Source: Notolepis coatsorum (taxonomy: Eukaryota; Chordata; Actinopteri; Aulopiformes; Paralepididae). From it: a DNA stretch of 64,000 bases. Both the position numbers and the translations under genes were made by a program. Location of the stretch: contig OZ020593.1 of NCBI GenBank assembly GCA_963971535.1, positions 40,350,766-40,414,765 on the forward strand, given 5' to 3'. Of this stretch, positions 53,301 through 58,856 are shown in pieces (within the stretch, counting starts at the first letter, position 1; every line of letters begins with the position of its first letter). A model generated the notes under the pieces. It had not been told where the DNA came from. It worked only from the letters and a program-made list of their open reading frames with translations, and made no database searches.

Positions 53301-55078
53301 GGGTTCGATTCCTGCTTGGGGACTGGGTTGCCAGGTACCCAGGTGGGGTATCTCTCAGGAATTTCTGTGTGGAGTTTGGATTTCACAGAAAAAGAGATAA
53401 ACCCAATGGAAAAACATCCGGAACGATAGATATCCGATGTTGAATGGGCCATAGTAATGTCGATATAGCTATAATATTTAAAAAGTTATAGCCCTGCAAA
53501 GAAGGTGAGCGACTCCATAGGCTTACAGCACTGGCAGAGAGTGGTATAAGATGGGCAAACTGCGTGGCACAGAATGTGTTAAGAGCGGTTTTGAATGTGG
53601 GTAGGGATTCACATCTTTTTATGGCTGTGGGCCGTAAAGAAATGTAGGGCGTTCCACATTGTTGTGGCATAATTGCAAAATGTGTTTAGTCCCTTGTTTG
53701 TGCCGAATCTGGGTTGCACATGATTTGTGGAACTCCCTCTGGTGTTGTGGGCGTGGTACTCACTGACCTTTGGGAAGTATTTCGACATGTACATGCCTGG
53801 GTACCTGGGTGGTGTAGTGTATCTTGTAGACCAGGCCCATTGCAAGTTGCTGTACTCCATCTGTCGTCTACTCTAAGCCATCCTAGGTTGTCAAAGTGGG
53901 CAGGGGTGAGGTGGGTTCTAGGAGTAAGGTCAAGTAGTAGTCTGACCAGTTTGTTTTGTGATGTATGTAATCTTGTTTTTAGCGCCTTTGAGGTGCTTTG
54001 GTACCATGAGGTGCAAGCATAGTCGTAGTACCCTTGAATGAGTGCTCCTGCCAGAGTCTTCAGGGTCTTCTTGTTTACCAGAGAGGAGATCCGGTACAAG
54101 AATCTAGTTTGTTGGTTGACTTTTTTTTTATTACATTGGATGCCATTTTGTCACAGGAAAGATTTGCCTCTAGGATGGAAGAACCCAGGTATGTATGCTA
54201 ACGTGTACAGCAAGTCATGGTAAGCATTAAATATAGACTTAAAGACAAAGATAAAGATACAGAAATAAAGTCCAGTTTATTCAGTCGATCACTACCCAAG
54301 GGGATTAATAAAAGAACACTTGACTCGACTGAGCATGCATACCCCCATCGGAGATTATTAGCCTTGAAATGGGGGACCGGGACCCTGATGTAAACAAGAC
54401 GAAAGTCTTTCTCTGGTCTGCATCCCCATAACAATTGTGTGTATTGAGCTGTACTGTATTGTACCCATTCTGCAATCTGTTAATAAAGTTTTCAATCAAT
54501 CAATCAATTGACAGAGACTATTCAGAAAGGAGACATCGCAACTCAGTCATTTCCTGTAATGCATCACGTGAGCTAGTAACGGCGCGGCATTGGCTGGTTT
54601 ACTGCCCCCCAAAACAGCGGAGGAGACCTGTGGACGAATAGGGATAGCGACAGGGTCCACGCAGGAGACCAGAGACAGCTCTATTTACACACCACTGGCG
54701 CTGCTTTGAATGCGTTATCTTTTTAACTCAACACCATTGGTTTGATGAACATAATTGCCAACTGGGACACACTAGAGGTCAGTTACAAGCATTTGCTCAC
54801 GCGTATACTCTGTGTACAGACCATAACATTGCACGGCATTTTAAAAAGTACGACCTAGCCAATCGATCTTTACCACCTGACCTTGATATTAGAAAATGTA
54901 CGTTTGCTAGGCGCATCATGGGTAGCTGACATTATAGGAATATGTACGAGCAATATAGCATATGACGCACATTTATTCATAAATTATTTAGCTAACGTTA
55001 GTTATCGTATGGTTCAAAATGCATACCTTTCCAGTTTCTGAAGACCAGTGTACTACAACAAGGCGGGCGCAGCAGCAT
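32497..55078 (-). CDS. coq4: COQ4, mitochondrial ubiquinone biosynthesis protein
   Basis: COQ4 is a matrix-side inner-membrane protein needed for the CoQ synthome and for coenzyme Q production. Recent work ascribes to it C1 decarboxylation and hydroxylation of the precursor ring. Seven exons are defined here: 55078-55027, 51862-51710, 49076-48980, 48133-48031, 43810-43681, 39477-39384 and 32689-32497. All junctions are GT-AG, phases 1,1,2,0,1,2 join exactly, and the total is 822 nt (273 codons plus stop), close to the human 265 residues. The N-terminus [17 protein letters not shown] is basic without acids, as for mitochondrial import. Recognised blocks are [71 protein letters not shown] and [16 protein letters not shown]. 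The metal-binding signature H-D-x-x-H-x11-E (HDLLH ... GE) is intact across exons 5 and 6. Confidence 0.97.
33482..33943 (+). CDS. unrecognised 153-codon ORF
   Basis: An open frame inside COQ4 intron 6, opposite in orientation to COQ4. I recognise no domain. It has a plausible amino-acid composition without simple repeats, and a 102-codon frame is open on the other strand too, so chance or a decayed transposon is as likely as a gene. No promoter or splice evidence. Confidence 0.15.
   Translation: MRAEGNYLMRFLWSDLFLSNHKSTKNEAVSITAHQLAKKVLKGVTTKTTLVMYSLSFASWYEEFTESPECIVFLPLVALVTTGTDEDSHLLMKHFCSTGTVGVVKSLYEAMFWHINTSSPSQDLHNNIKFFLEYVMCTQYLAQGESSLYYNNR
34340..35580 (-). mobile_element. possible LTR-retroelement segment
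   Basis: A block of distinct composition in COQ4 intron 6. On the - strand it opens TGTTACGAAGGATC and later has ACTGGAACCGATTTCATTGT. A 164-codon frame (35029-34535) includes [17 protein letters not shown] but matches no protein I know. The LTR reading is inference; paired LTRs and a primer-binding site were not found. Confidence 0.25.
36053..36155 (-). pseudogene. decayed duplicate of COQ4 terminal exon
   Basis: About 103 bp match the end of COQ4 exon 7 and its flank at 32451-32580 in the same orientation, including the stop codon context (AATCATGAGTCTG). Relative to the live exon there is an 11-bp deletion in the flank and an 11-bp deletion in the coding part that shifts the frame. It lies in COQ4 intron 6. 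The 5' part of the exon with its acceptor is missing, so it should not function. Confidence 0.85.
36465..36645 (-). mobile_element. tRNA-derived SINE (family 4), copy 3
   Basis: Same family as 29485-29752, with the tail AAAGCGCTTTGGTTAAAAGC and a deletion that removes most of the B-box region between AAGCC and CAGACCGCTC. Confidence 0.8.
36868..37922 (+). repeat. 29-bp TTAA minisatellite interrupted by a hAT element
   Basis: Units of ACAGAAGGTTAACCTTTCAC followed by TACCACACT are repeated about 8 times at 37591-37835. They then switch to the inverse orientation (GTAGTGTGGTAGTGAAAGGG, then TTAACC) for about three units to 37922. A lone half unit lies at 36868-36890, left of the hAT insertion, so the array originally spanned it. 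Confidence 0.9.
36891..37590. mobile_element. hAT-like element with perfect 8-bp target duplication
   Basis: Ends CAGTGGTGCAGTGGTGAT and, in reverse complement, CAGTGGTGCAGTGCTCAT. CTACAGAA flanks both sides (36883-36890 and 37591-37598). 700 bp, non-autonomous. The target is a unit of the 29-bp minisatellite. A partial relative lies at 4507-4640. Confidence 0.9.
38229..39041 (+). pseudogene. LINE ORF1 with CCHC zinc knuckles (disabled)
   Basis: One reading frame starts [20 protein letters not shown], is stopped near 38307 and again by TAG at 38673-38675, and ends at 39041. The C-terminal part has [20 protein letters not shown] and [13 protein letters not shown] followed by [11 protein letters not shown], that is, two or three CCHC-type knuckles arranged as in ORF1 of I/jockey-type non-LTR elements. 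No ORF2 follows. A 77-bp piece of this element also occurs at 5692-5768. Confidence 0.85.
39124..39327 (+). mobile_element. tRNA-derived SINE with 15-bp target duplication
   Basis: A-box-like GAGTGGCGCACCG, B-box GGTTCGACTCC, body TGTCTTCCCCGGTCTATCTC and an A-rich end with AACTTGTCCGAAAGGACAAG. AAAATGGAGTCAGTG at 39109-39123 is repeated exactly at 39328-39342. It sits about 40 nt downstream of the COQ4 exon 6 donor, in antisense to the gene. Confidence 0.92.
39384..39477 (-). CDS. coq4: COQ4 exon 6
   Basis: Completes GE of the metal site and encodes [20 protein letters not shown], then VLGPLRLST. 94 nt, phase 1 to 2. A SINE (39124-39327) with a 15-bp target duplication begins only about 40 nt past the donor. 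Confidence 0.96.
39480..40438. other. COQ4 intron 5 sequence, nothing recognised
   Basis: AT-rich; no element ends or conserved coding frames seen. Confidence 0.5.
40440..41397 (+). mobile_element. piggyBac-type MITE, subfamily 1 (complete)
   Basis: TTAACCCTTT at 40440 and AAAGGGTTAA ending at 41397. TTAA target plus CCCTTT start is the piggyBac signature. 958 bp, non-coding. CCTCAATGACGTGTTACGG-type blocks are repeated internally, and GCGCCATCTGGTGG (CTCF-like core, - strand) is at 40621-40634. It is the best copy of the family. Confidence 0.85.
41414..41910 (-). mobile_element. long SINE (family 3) with tRNA-like head
   Basis: On the - strand the head reads GGCGGTCAGGTGGCGTAGCG, then GTTCGAATCCAGC (B-box). 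The body of about 400 bp includes CTCTGCTCAGC-like and GAGGAAGCACGTG blocks and ends in A/T-rich sequence. Short duplication ATTAATC at 41407-41413 and 41911-41917. It landed next to the Pao-like ORF below. Confidence 0.78.
41912..42193 (-). pseudogene. fragment of an LTR-element N-terminal (Pao-like) protein
   Basis: 93 codons: [20 protein letters not shown], then [20 protein letters not shown] and [20 protein letters not shown]. The pattern LT.. N.L..L, helical spacer, LL and WY resembles the N-terminal gag-side region of Pao/BEL-type and similar fish LTR elements. Only this fragment remains, bounded by the SINE insertion. Confidence 0.4.
42451..43313 (+). mobile_element. piggyBac-type MITE, subfamily 2, 5'-truncated with internal duplication
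   Basis: Ends AATCAAAGTGTTAA at 43313. A segment of about 310 bp beginning ATCTTTTTGGAGAACATCTG is present twice in tandem (42455 and 42768), each with a TG microsatellite and ATACTATCGATAATCTAGCG. The complete relative at 50292-51170 has one copy. The left TTAA end is missing. Confidence 0.8.
43681..43810 (-). CDS. coq4: COQ4 exon 5 (metal-binding motif)
   Basis: Encodes [20 protein letters not shown], then [20 protein letters not shown] and NML. It contains the His and Asp ligands HDLLH; the Glu of the signature is the second codon of exon 6. 130 nt, phase 0 to 1. Confidence 0.97.
43960..44100. repeat. imperfect inverted repeat
   Basis: ACTAGCCTAGCT at 44018 pairs with AGCTAGGCTAGT at 44060, flanked by AGCACAAATGAATG and AATTAATTTGTGCT. 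Probably a small MITE relic in COQ4 intron 4. Confidence 0.6.
44421..45032 (+). pseudogene. LINE-1-like ORF1 N-terminal region
   Basis: A 203-codon frame ([20 protein letters not shown] inside) rich in Glu, Gln, Lys and Arg, then highly charged and low in complexity. The preceding GGTTTCGCGACGTTCTGGTG and following untranslated-like sequence resemble 5' regions of fish L1-type elements. No RNA-binding domain, endonuclease or RT follows. Call is tentative. Confidence 0.35.
45885..46250. repeat. TG-rich microsatellite with higher-order units
   Basis: Pure TG at 45886-45918, then TG with C, A and G changes. From 46083 a unit of about 66 bp (with GTGCTGTGTCTGTGTG and GTGCTGTGTATGTGTG) repeats about 2.5 times. 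Six-frame ORFs here are artefacts. Confidence 0.95.
46795..47305 (+). repeat. G-rich tract with G30 run
   Basis: About 500 bp with dozens of GGG to GGGGG runs on the + strand and a G run of about 30 at 47274-47303. Flanked by TTAGAATAGCGTTTGCTATA and, 3', by GTCAATAGAAATGTAAGTTA. G-rich tracts are typical of L1 3' UTRs, so this may be the 3' end of the element whose ORF1 lies at 44421. On the COQ4 transcript it would be C-rich. Confidence 0.8.
47727..47740 (+). promoter_or_regulatory. CTCF-like core motif, perfect
   Basis: CCACTAGGGGGCAG fits CCASYAGRKGGCRS at all 14 positions. Located in COQ4 intron 4, about 290 bp from exon 4. Confidence 0.45.
48031..48133 (-). CDS. coq4: COQ4 exon 4
   Basis: Encodes [20 protein letters not shown], then [14 protein letters not shown]. 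103 nt, phase 2 to 0, donor GTGAGT. A run of about 20 C on the + strand (G on the coding strand) lies within 10 nt of the donor. Confidence 0.95.
48350..48600 (+). pseudogene. L2-type LINE C-terminal fragment
   Basis: [18 protein letters not shown], then with frame changes [18 protein letters not shown] and [14 protein letters not shown]. This is the post-RT region of L2-like LINEs. It ends in (ATAAAC)n at 48580-48602. Confidence 0.8.
48980..49076 (-). CDS. coq4: COQ4 exon 3
   Basis: Encodes [12 protein letters not shown], then [15 protein letters not shown]. Donor GTTAGT, 97 nt, phase 1 to 2. The frame stays open past the donor, which would mislead a simple ORF reading. Confidence 0.95.
49077..49774. 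other. COQ4 intron 2 sequence, nothing recognised
   Basis: AT-rich intron without a repeat or gene that I can define. Confidence 0.5.
49775..49934 (+). mobile_element. LINE-3'-end-like repeat, copy 4
   Basis: Same repeat as 17806-18197 from TTGAAAATGGGGGACCCTGA to a (TCAA)n tail of about 7 units at 49907-49934. Confidence 0.85.
50027..50120. repeat. inverted repeat around COQ4 intron 2 sequence
   Basis: GCGAACTGCAGACACTATTT (50018) pairs with AAATAGTGTCTGCAGTTCGC (50099), and the flanking CCTCAACC/GTTGAGG also pair. It forms a hairpin with about 30-bp stems. Confidence 0.85.
50292..51170 (+). mobile_element. piggyBac-type MITE, subfamily 2 (complete)
   Basis: TTAACACTTTGAGTGCCA at 50292 and TGGCACTGAAAGTGTTAA ending at 51170, that is, 18-bp terminal inverted repeats with TTAA at both ends. 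879 bp, non-coding, internal TG repeat at 50744-50769. Confidence 0.9.
51710..51862 (-). CDS. coq4: COQ4 exon 2
   Basis: CCCCAG acceptor, GTGAGA donor, 153 nt, phase 1 to 1. It encodes the end of the presequence region and [20 protein letters not shown] then [10 protein letters not shown], the conserved entry to the COQ4 fold. Confidence 0.95.
52157..52380. mobile_element. hAT-like MITE inside the L2 fragment
   Basis: Ends CTAGGGCTGCACGATT and AATCGTGCAGCCCC. Flanks CTCACCAA (52149-52156) and ATCACCAA (52381-52388) agree at 7 of 8 bases and rejoin the L2 coding sequence. Confidence 0.82.
52455..52575 (+). repeat. 27-28 bp tandem repeat, about 4 units
   Basis: The unit is GAGGTACCCTATCACTATCC followed by CAGGGG. 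It expands a single L2 codon block ([10 protein letters not shown]). Confidence 0.92.
53255..53420 (+). mobile_element. tRNA-headed SINE (family 2), copy 2
   Basis: GAGCAGTGGTTAACACTGTC, B-box GGGTTCGATTCC and GTGTGGAGTTTGGATTTC, ending AACCCAATGGAAAAACAT. Same family as 12880-13377. Confidence 0.8.
53420..53581 (+). mobile_element. piggyBac-type MITE, subfamily 1 (fragment)
   Basis: Matches 41225-41397: GATGTTGAATGGGCCATAGT and TTATAGCCCTGCAAAGAAGG, ending AATGTGTTAA at 53581 next to LINE coding sequence. Confidence 0.75.
53582..54130 (-). pseudogene. LINE reverse transcriptase C-terminal fragment
   Basis: On the - strand: [40 protein letters not shown] and, in other frames, [20 protein letters not shown]. 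Same kind of element as 22571-28902 but diverged. Several frameshifts. TTAA of the adjoining MITE sits at its 3' end. Confidence 0.82.
54360..54510 (+). mobile_element. LINE-3'-end-like repeat, copy 5
   Basis: From TGAAATGGGGGACCGGGACC to the tail AATCAATCAATCAATT. Contains an extra GGGACC duplication. Confidence 0.82.
54511..55026. other. COQ4 intron 1 sequence next to exon 1
   Basis: No recognised element. Normal intron following the exon 1 donor. Confidence 0.5.
55027..55078 (-). CDS. coq4: COQ4 exon 1 (start codon)
   Basis: ATG is at 55078-55076 and the donor GTATGC follows 55027. It encodes 17 residues ([17 protein letters not shown]) plus one base, phase 1. This start gives a basic presequence and a length in line with the family. 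Confidence 0.9.
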
Positions 55079-55116
55079 ATTGTCGAACCAGAAAGTAGTG
55101 CCTGATGCATTGCAGA

Positions 55117-55126
55117 GCGCATGCGT
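55117..55126. promoter_or_regulatory. NRF1-like palindrome upstream of COQ4
   Basis: GCGCATGCGT, 39-48 nt upstream of the COQ4 ATG, fits the NRF1 core GCGCATGCGC at 9 of 10 positions. NRF1 controls many nuclear genes for mitochondrial proteins, which suits COQ4. Confidence 0.6.
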
Positions 55127-55145
55127 GAGTCAGGAGTAGTTTCAC

Positions 55146-55174
55146 CCAGAGCCTTCTAAACGATAAGGCTCTGG
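55146..55174 (-). promoter_or_regulatory. hairpin upstream of COQ4 ATG
   Basis: CCAGAGCCTT and AAGGCTCTGG form a perfect 10-bp stem with a 9-nt loop, 68-96 nt upstream of the start codon. It could lie in the 5' UTR or be a small repeat relic. Confidence 0.5.
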
Positions 55175-55197
55175 TTTCACCAAGAAGACAGTATGTT

Positions 55198-55260
55198 TCT
55201 AAACGTCTGACTTTGTCTTTATTAGATTGTTTCTCTAGTCACAAAGTCAGGCGTTTCAAA
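55198..55260. repeat. short inverted repeat
   Basis: AAACGTCTGACTTTGT (55201) pairs with ACAAAGTCAGGCGTTT (55240) with one mismatch. Confidence 0.7.
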
Positions 55261-56637
55261 TTATTCACGAAAGATCATTGTCAATGGCAAATCGGTTCGT
55301 TTTATTAGATGGAAAAGAGACGTTGTAGAAACCGAAGAAGGGGCGGTAGAGACCTACCTGCCAAAATTGTCTTCCAATTGCTCCCCCCCCCCACAGAAAG
55401 ATGTGTTTGAGGTACTAATAACTAATTCGGGGGGTGGTATATATTGGCCAGATTAGATTGAGGTGCCGTATAATCTTCTATCAACATTGCCTTTTGTGTG
55501 CACATAGGGGGGAGGGGCTAGTGTTAACCCTAGCAGCATAAGTGCTAAATGACGCAAACAGCTCCTACCAGACCAGTCTCCCATTCCTACAGCACTTGGT
55601 GAGTAATTTCATTTGTAGTTTACATTTGTTACATTAATTAATTTGTGTTATTTACCACAGCGTGGAGGTAGCTGGTACTGGTATGGATGTAGTTTTGCTG
55701 CTAACCCACAGTTCACTTTCTTGTCTTGTTGTCTGTACATTTAGAACGTGGCATACGAACGAACCTTCTTTCTGTCTTAAGTTATACTATCATGCACTCT
55801 TCCTACTATACTATAGTATTTACTACTATGCACTCAACACTGCAGCACCCACGTTTCAGTTCCAACACTGTTTGATGAACATTGTTACTCGGTTGTAACT
55901 AGAGCTGTACCCTTCCTGCTGACTTGTCGTACAGAACTTGTAAGTCGCTTTGGATAAAAGTGTCAGCTAAAGGGGTTAGGGTCTGTAGTTTTGTGATAGA
56001 AATGTTAACCTCTGAAAAGTCACAAAGTTGATGATATATAGGCCCATCTTTAGAACTGCAATTAACTGTTACAAGAGGGAAACTGGATCTCTGTTTTGCT
56101 GCTTTCCACTACATCTACAGTACAAAGAAGCACATTCCAAACTTAAAGGGGAACTATGCCCATTTTCTGAATTGATGTTGTTCCTATGGTCTAGGATAGT
56201 CCAAACTATTAGTGTAGTTCTCTTTCTTCCAGTCGCGATACACACTTGTTAAAACGGTTCAATACGCAATTGTATTAGTATCGATACTTTTAGAATAATA
56301 GCCTTTACTGCTGTATTTTCTACGAGTTGAGTGGATGCGTGACCGGAGTGTGAGAGAGAGAGGCTTGTTTTGTTTGAGGCCTGCGCCGTTCTGACTACCG
56401 CCTTGCCAAGCGCGTTGCATGCTGGTTAGAATGTCGTCCGACTCATAATATTTCATATATCTATGGTCTGAAATCTATGGTCTCTGGTTTGCGCAAAGCG
56501 CCAATTGGCTCAGAAAAGTTGTCACCACCCACAAGGAAGTTATGAGACGTCTATCTTATCTAGGCTGGTAAAGCCATAGATATATCTATGGGTAAAAGCC
56601 ATAGATATGTGTTCTATATATATCTATGGGTAAAGCT
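55261..56637. other. upstream flank, no gene recognised
   Basis: Contains a SINE-tail-like GTCGCTTTGGATAAAAGTGT at 55945 and repeated CCATAGATATATCTATGGGT blocks at 56460-56635. A possible donor (CACTTG/GTGAGTAA, 55597) and acceptor (TTTACCACAG, 55661) are too weak alone to call an exon. Confidence 0.45.
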
Positions 56638-56874
56638 GCGTGATTTCTTTCCGTAGCCGCATTTCTCGGAGACGCTCTCTGATTGGTCGACACCTGTTTC
56701 TACACTGGTTAAGCTTATGCACTCTTTCGAAGTTGGTTAGAGAACGCCAGGTAGTTTGCAGGCTGTTTGACGTGGAAATGGGCAAAGACACAGCTCGTCA
56801 TGCGATTGGGCAAACGCGTCAGTGGCCAATCAGAGAGCGTCTCCGAGAAATGCGGCTACGGAAAAAAATCACGT
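56638..56874. mobile_element. MULE-like MITE with long TIRs and 9-bp target duplication
   Basis: GTGATTTCTTTCCGTAGCCG at the left pairs with CGGCTACGGAAAAAAATCAC at the right; the TIRs extend over about 53 bp through GGAGACGCTCTCTGATTGG. GGTAAAGCT flanks both sides (56629-56637 and 56875-56883). Long TIRs plus a 9-bp duplication indicate the Mutator group. Related sequence is at 8930-9290 and 17321-17402. Confidence 0.85.
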
Positions 56875-57178
56875 GGTAAAGCTATGCCTCCTAAAGTGTG
56901 AAAACGGAAGTACAGGCTTTCCGGTTTCGACAAAACAATTCTCGAAACGTGTGAAGTGCACAATATTTCCTCGTTTAAGCCACTGCAACGGCTTTGCCTG
57001 AAGAATTTACTACATGACCGGGACGCGTGTATGCTTTTACCAACGCAGTTGTGTTTCCTGGTTCCCGTTTTGCGCTCTGATTGGCCACTGACCTACACGC
57101 GTACGTACGCCCCCCCTCGCTATCGCCTTTGGGGCGTGAGATATGAAGACAGATTTAACTGGGTATAGGAAGGCGCTA

Positions 57179-57979
57179 CCATAGACCACTACACTTCCGC
57201 GTTACATTGAAATCAAGGAGGAGATTGCGGGGGGGTCAAATGAATGGATGTGGACGAGAGCCGTGATGGAAGTGGTTGCCGATACGGCTGTGGGGGTGCT
57301 AGAGACATGATCGAATAGACGTTTATGCGCCTCGCTCTCCTGAACACGGCGTGACCCATAACTAATCGATCAGAACTAAATCGGCAGAGAAAAAGCCCAT
57401 TTTAAAGCACCTATTCCGCTTGGACATGCGCAGAGTGCCCATGGAGTCTGGACGACGCGCGAATGAATGTGGACCGTTCTATCAGAGGGGGGAGCTTCGA
57501 TGGTCATGTAAGTGGCTACAGACCGCTGCACTTAAATATAAACATTAGTCTACCTGGAGACTCAATGAGGTAATTGTAGATGTCGCCATAAGACACGTCT
57601 GGCCATTTAGTGGGATCATTTTTTCATTATCCTGTTCGGCTGGCCACCGAAGCTCCCCCCTCTGATAGAACGGTCCACATTCATTCGAGCGTCATCTCGC
57701 GTCGTCCAGACTCCATGGGCACTCTGCGCATGTCCAAGCGGAATAGGTGCTTTAAAATGGGCTTTTTCTCTGCCGATTTAGTTCTGATCGATTAGTTATG
57801 GGTCACGCCGTGTTCAGGAGAGCGAGGCGCATAAACGTCTATTCGATCATGTCTCCAGCACCCCCACAGCCGTATCGGCAACCACTTACATCACGGCTCT
57901 CGTCCACATTCATTCATATGCACCCCCCGCAATCTCCTCCCTGATTTCAGAATCCCGGAAGTGTTACGGTGGTCTATAC
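57179..57979. mobile_element. fold-back element with about 325-bp arms
   Basis: Left arm 57179-57505 and right arm about 57645-57979 are inverted copies with few differences, for example CATGCGCAGAGTGCCCATGG against CCATGGGCACTCTGCGCATG. The 140-bp loop is unique. Non-coding, GC-rich for the region. ATAGACC/GGTCTAT mark the ends. Confidence 0.92.
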
Positions 57980-58204
57980 GAGCCGCAAATTAATAATAAA
58001 CACTCGAAACAGCTATTACCAGACAATTACAACAGCAGTGGTGCCTGCTTCAAATGTCACGTATTATAGGCTATAATCCTGTGTAGATCTATTGGGAATA
58101 ATAAACATATACGCCCCTCTAGCAAAACATGACACAATGTGATCCTATCTCCGATAGAGAGGCTGGTCGCAGAGACGCGAGTTGAACGAACACATCGGGA
58201 GGAG

Positions 58205-58325
58205 AATGAATGAACCTGATGTAAACAAGACAAAAGTCTTTCTCTGGTCTGCATCGGTGCATCCCCTTAACAATTGTGTGTATTGAGCCGTTAACAGATT
58301 GCAGAATGGGTACAATACAGTACGT
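58205..58325 (+). mobile_element. LINE-3'-end-like repeat, copy 6 (rearranged)
   Basis: CCTGATGTAAACAAGACAAA to TGTATTGAGCCGTTAACAGA, after which the orientation flips (TTGCAGAATGGGTACAATAC is the inverse of the repeat's 3' part). Confidence 0.7.
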
Positions 58326-58856
58326 CCGAGAAAGTGTTTACTTTATATGAAAAGAACAGTATATTCTTATTTTTGACCTGATATTACGTGTCAGCTAGCT
58401 AGACTAGATAGGTATCCAGATGGCGTCTCGCAGGGGGAACGAATCTAGGAGAACCAAGGTTGTGTTGAACTTTTAAGTTGTCAGAAAGGGAGATAAGCAA
58501 AGGAGAGGGTGATAATAAATAGGCATATTATGCCAGGGAGAGAGAGAATCTTGGTGTCTCTTTGGTATTCCACCTTGGAGGCGAGAGGGCTTCTTTGGTA
58601 GCCCTCTCCACTATTTCAACTTGGAGGAGAGATGGCTTTTTCGGTCTCCTTCAGTATTCAGCTCACAACTAACGAAAGGGCTGGATAGCTACCGTGTTAC
58701 ATAAACAAAGAATGTAAATCAGAAACTAGCGAAAGGGCTGGATAACTACTATGTGTAAACAAAACACACCAACTCCTAACGTTGGCTACCAACACACACT
58801 AGCCTGGAAGCCATCATGCACAAACAATACACACTGTAGGCCTAGATTCACCCACA

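Noticed and set aside
55555-55700. Non-coding first exon of a gene divergent from COQ4
   Set aside because: Only a donor-like GTGAGTAA and an acceptor-like tract are seen. The TRUB2 gene that I recall next to human COQ4 was looked for and not recognised.
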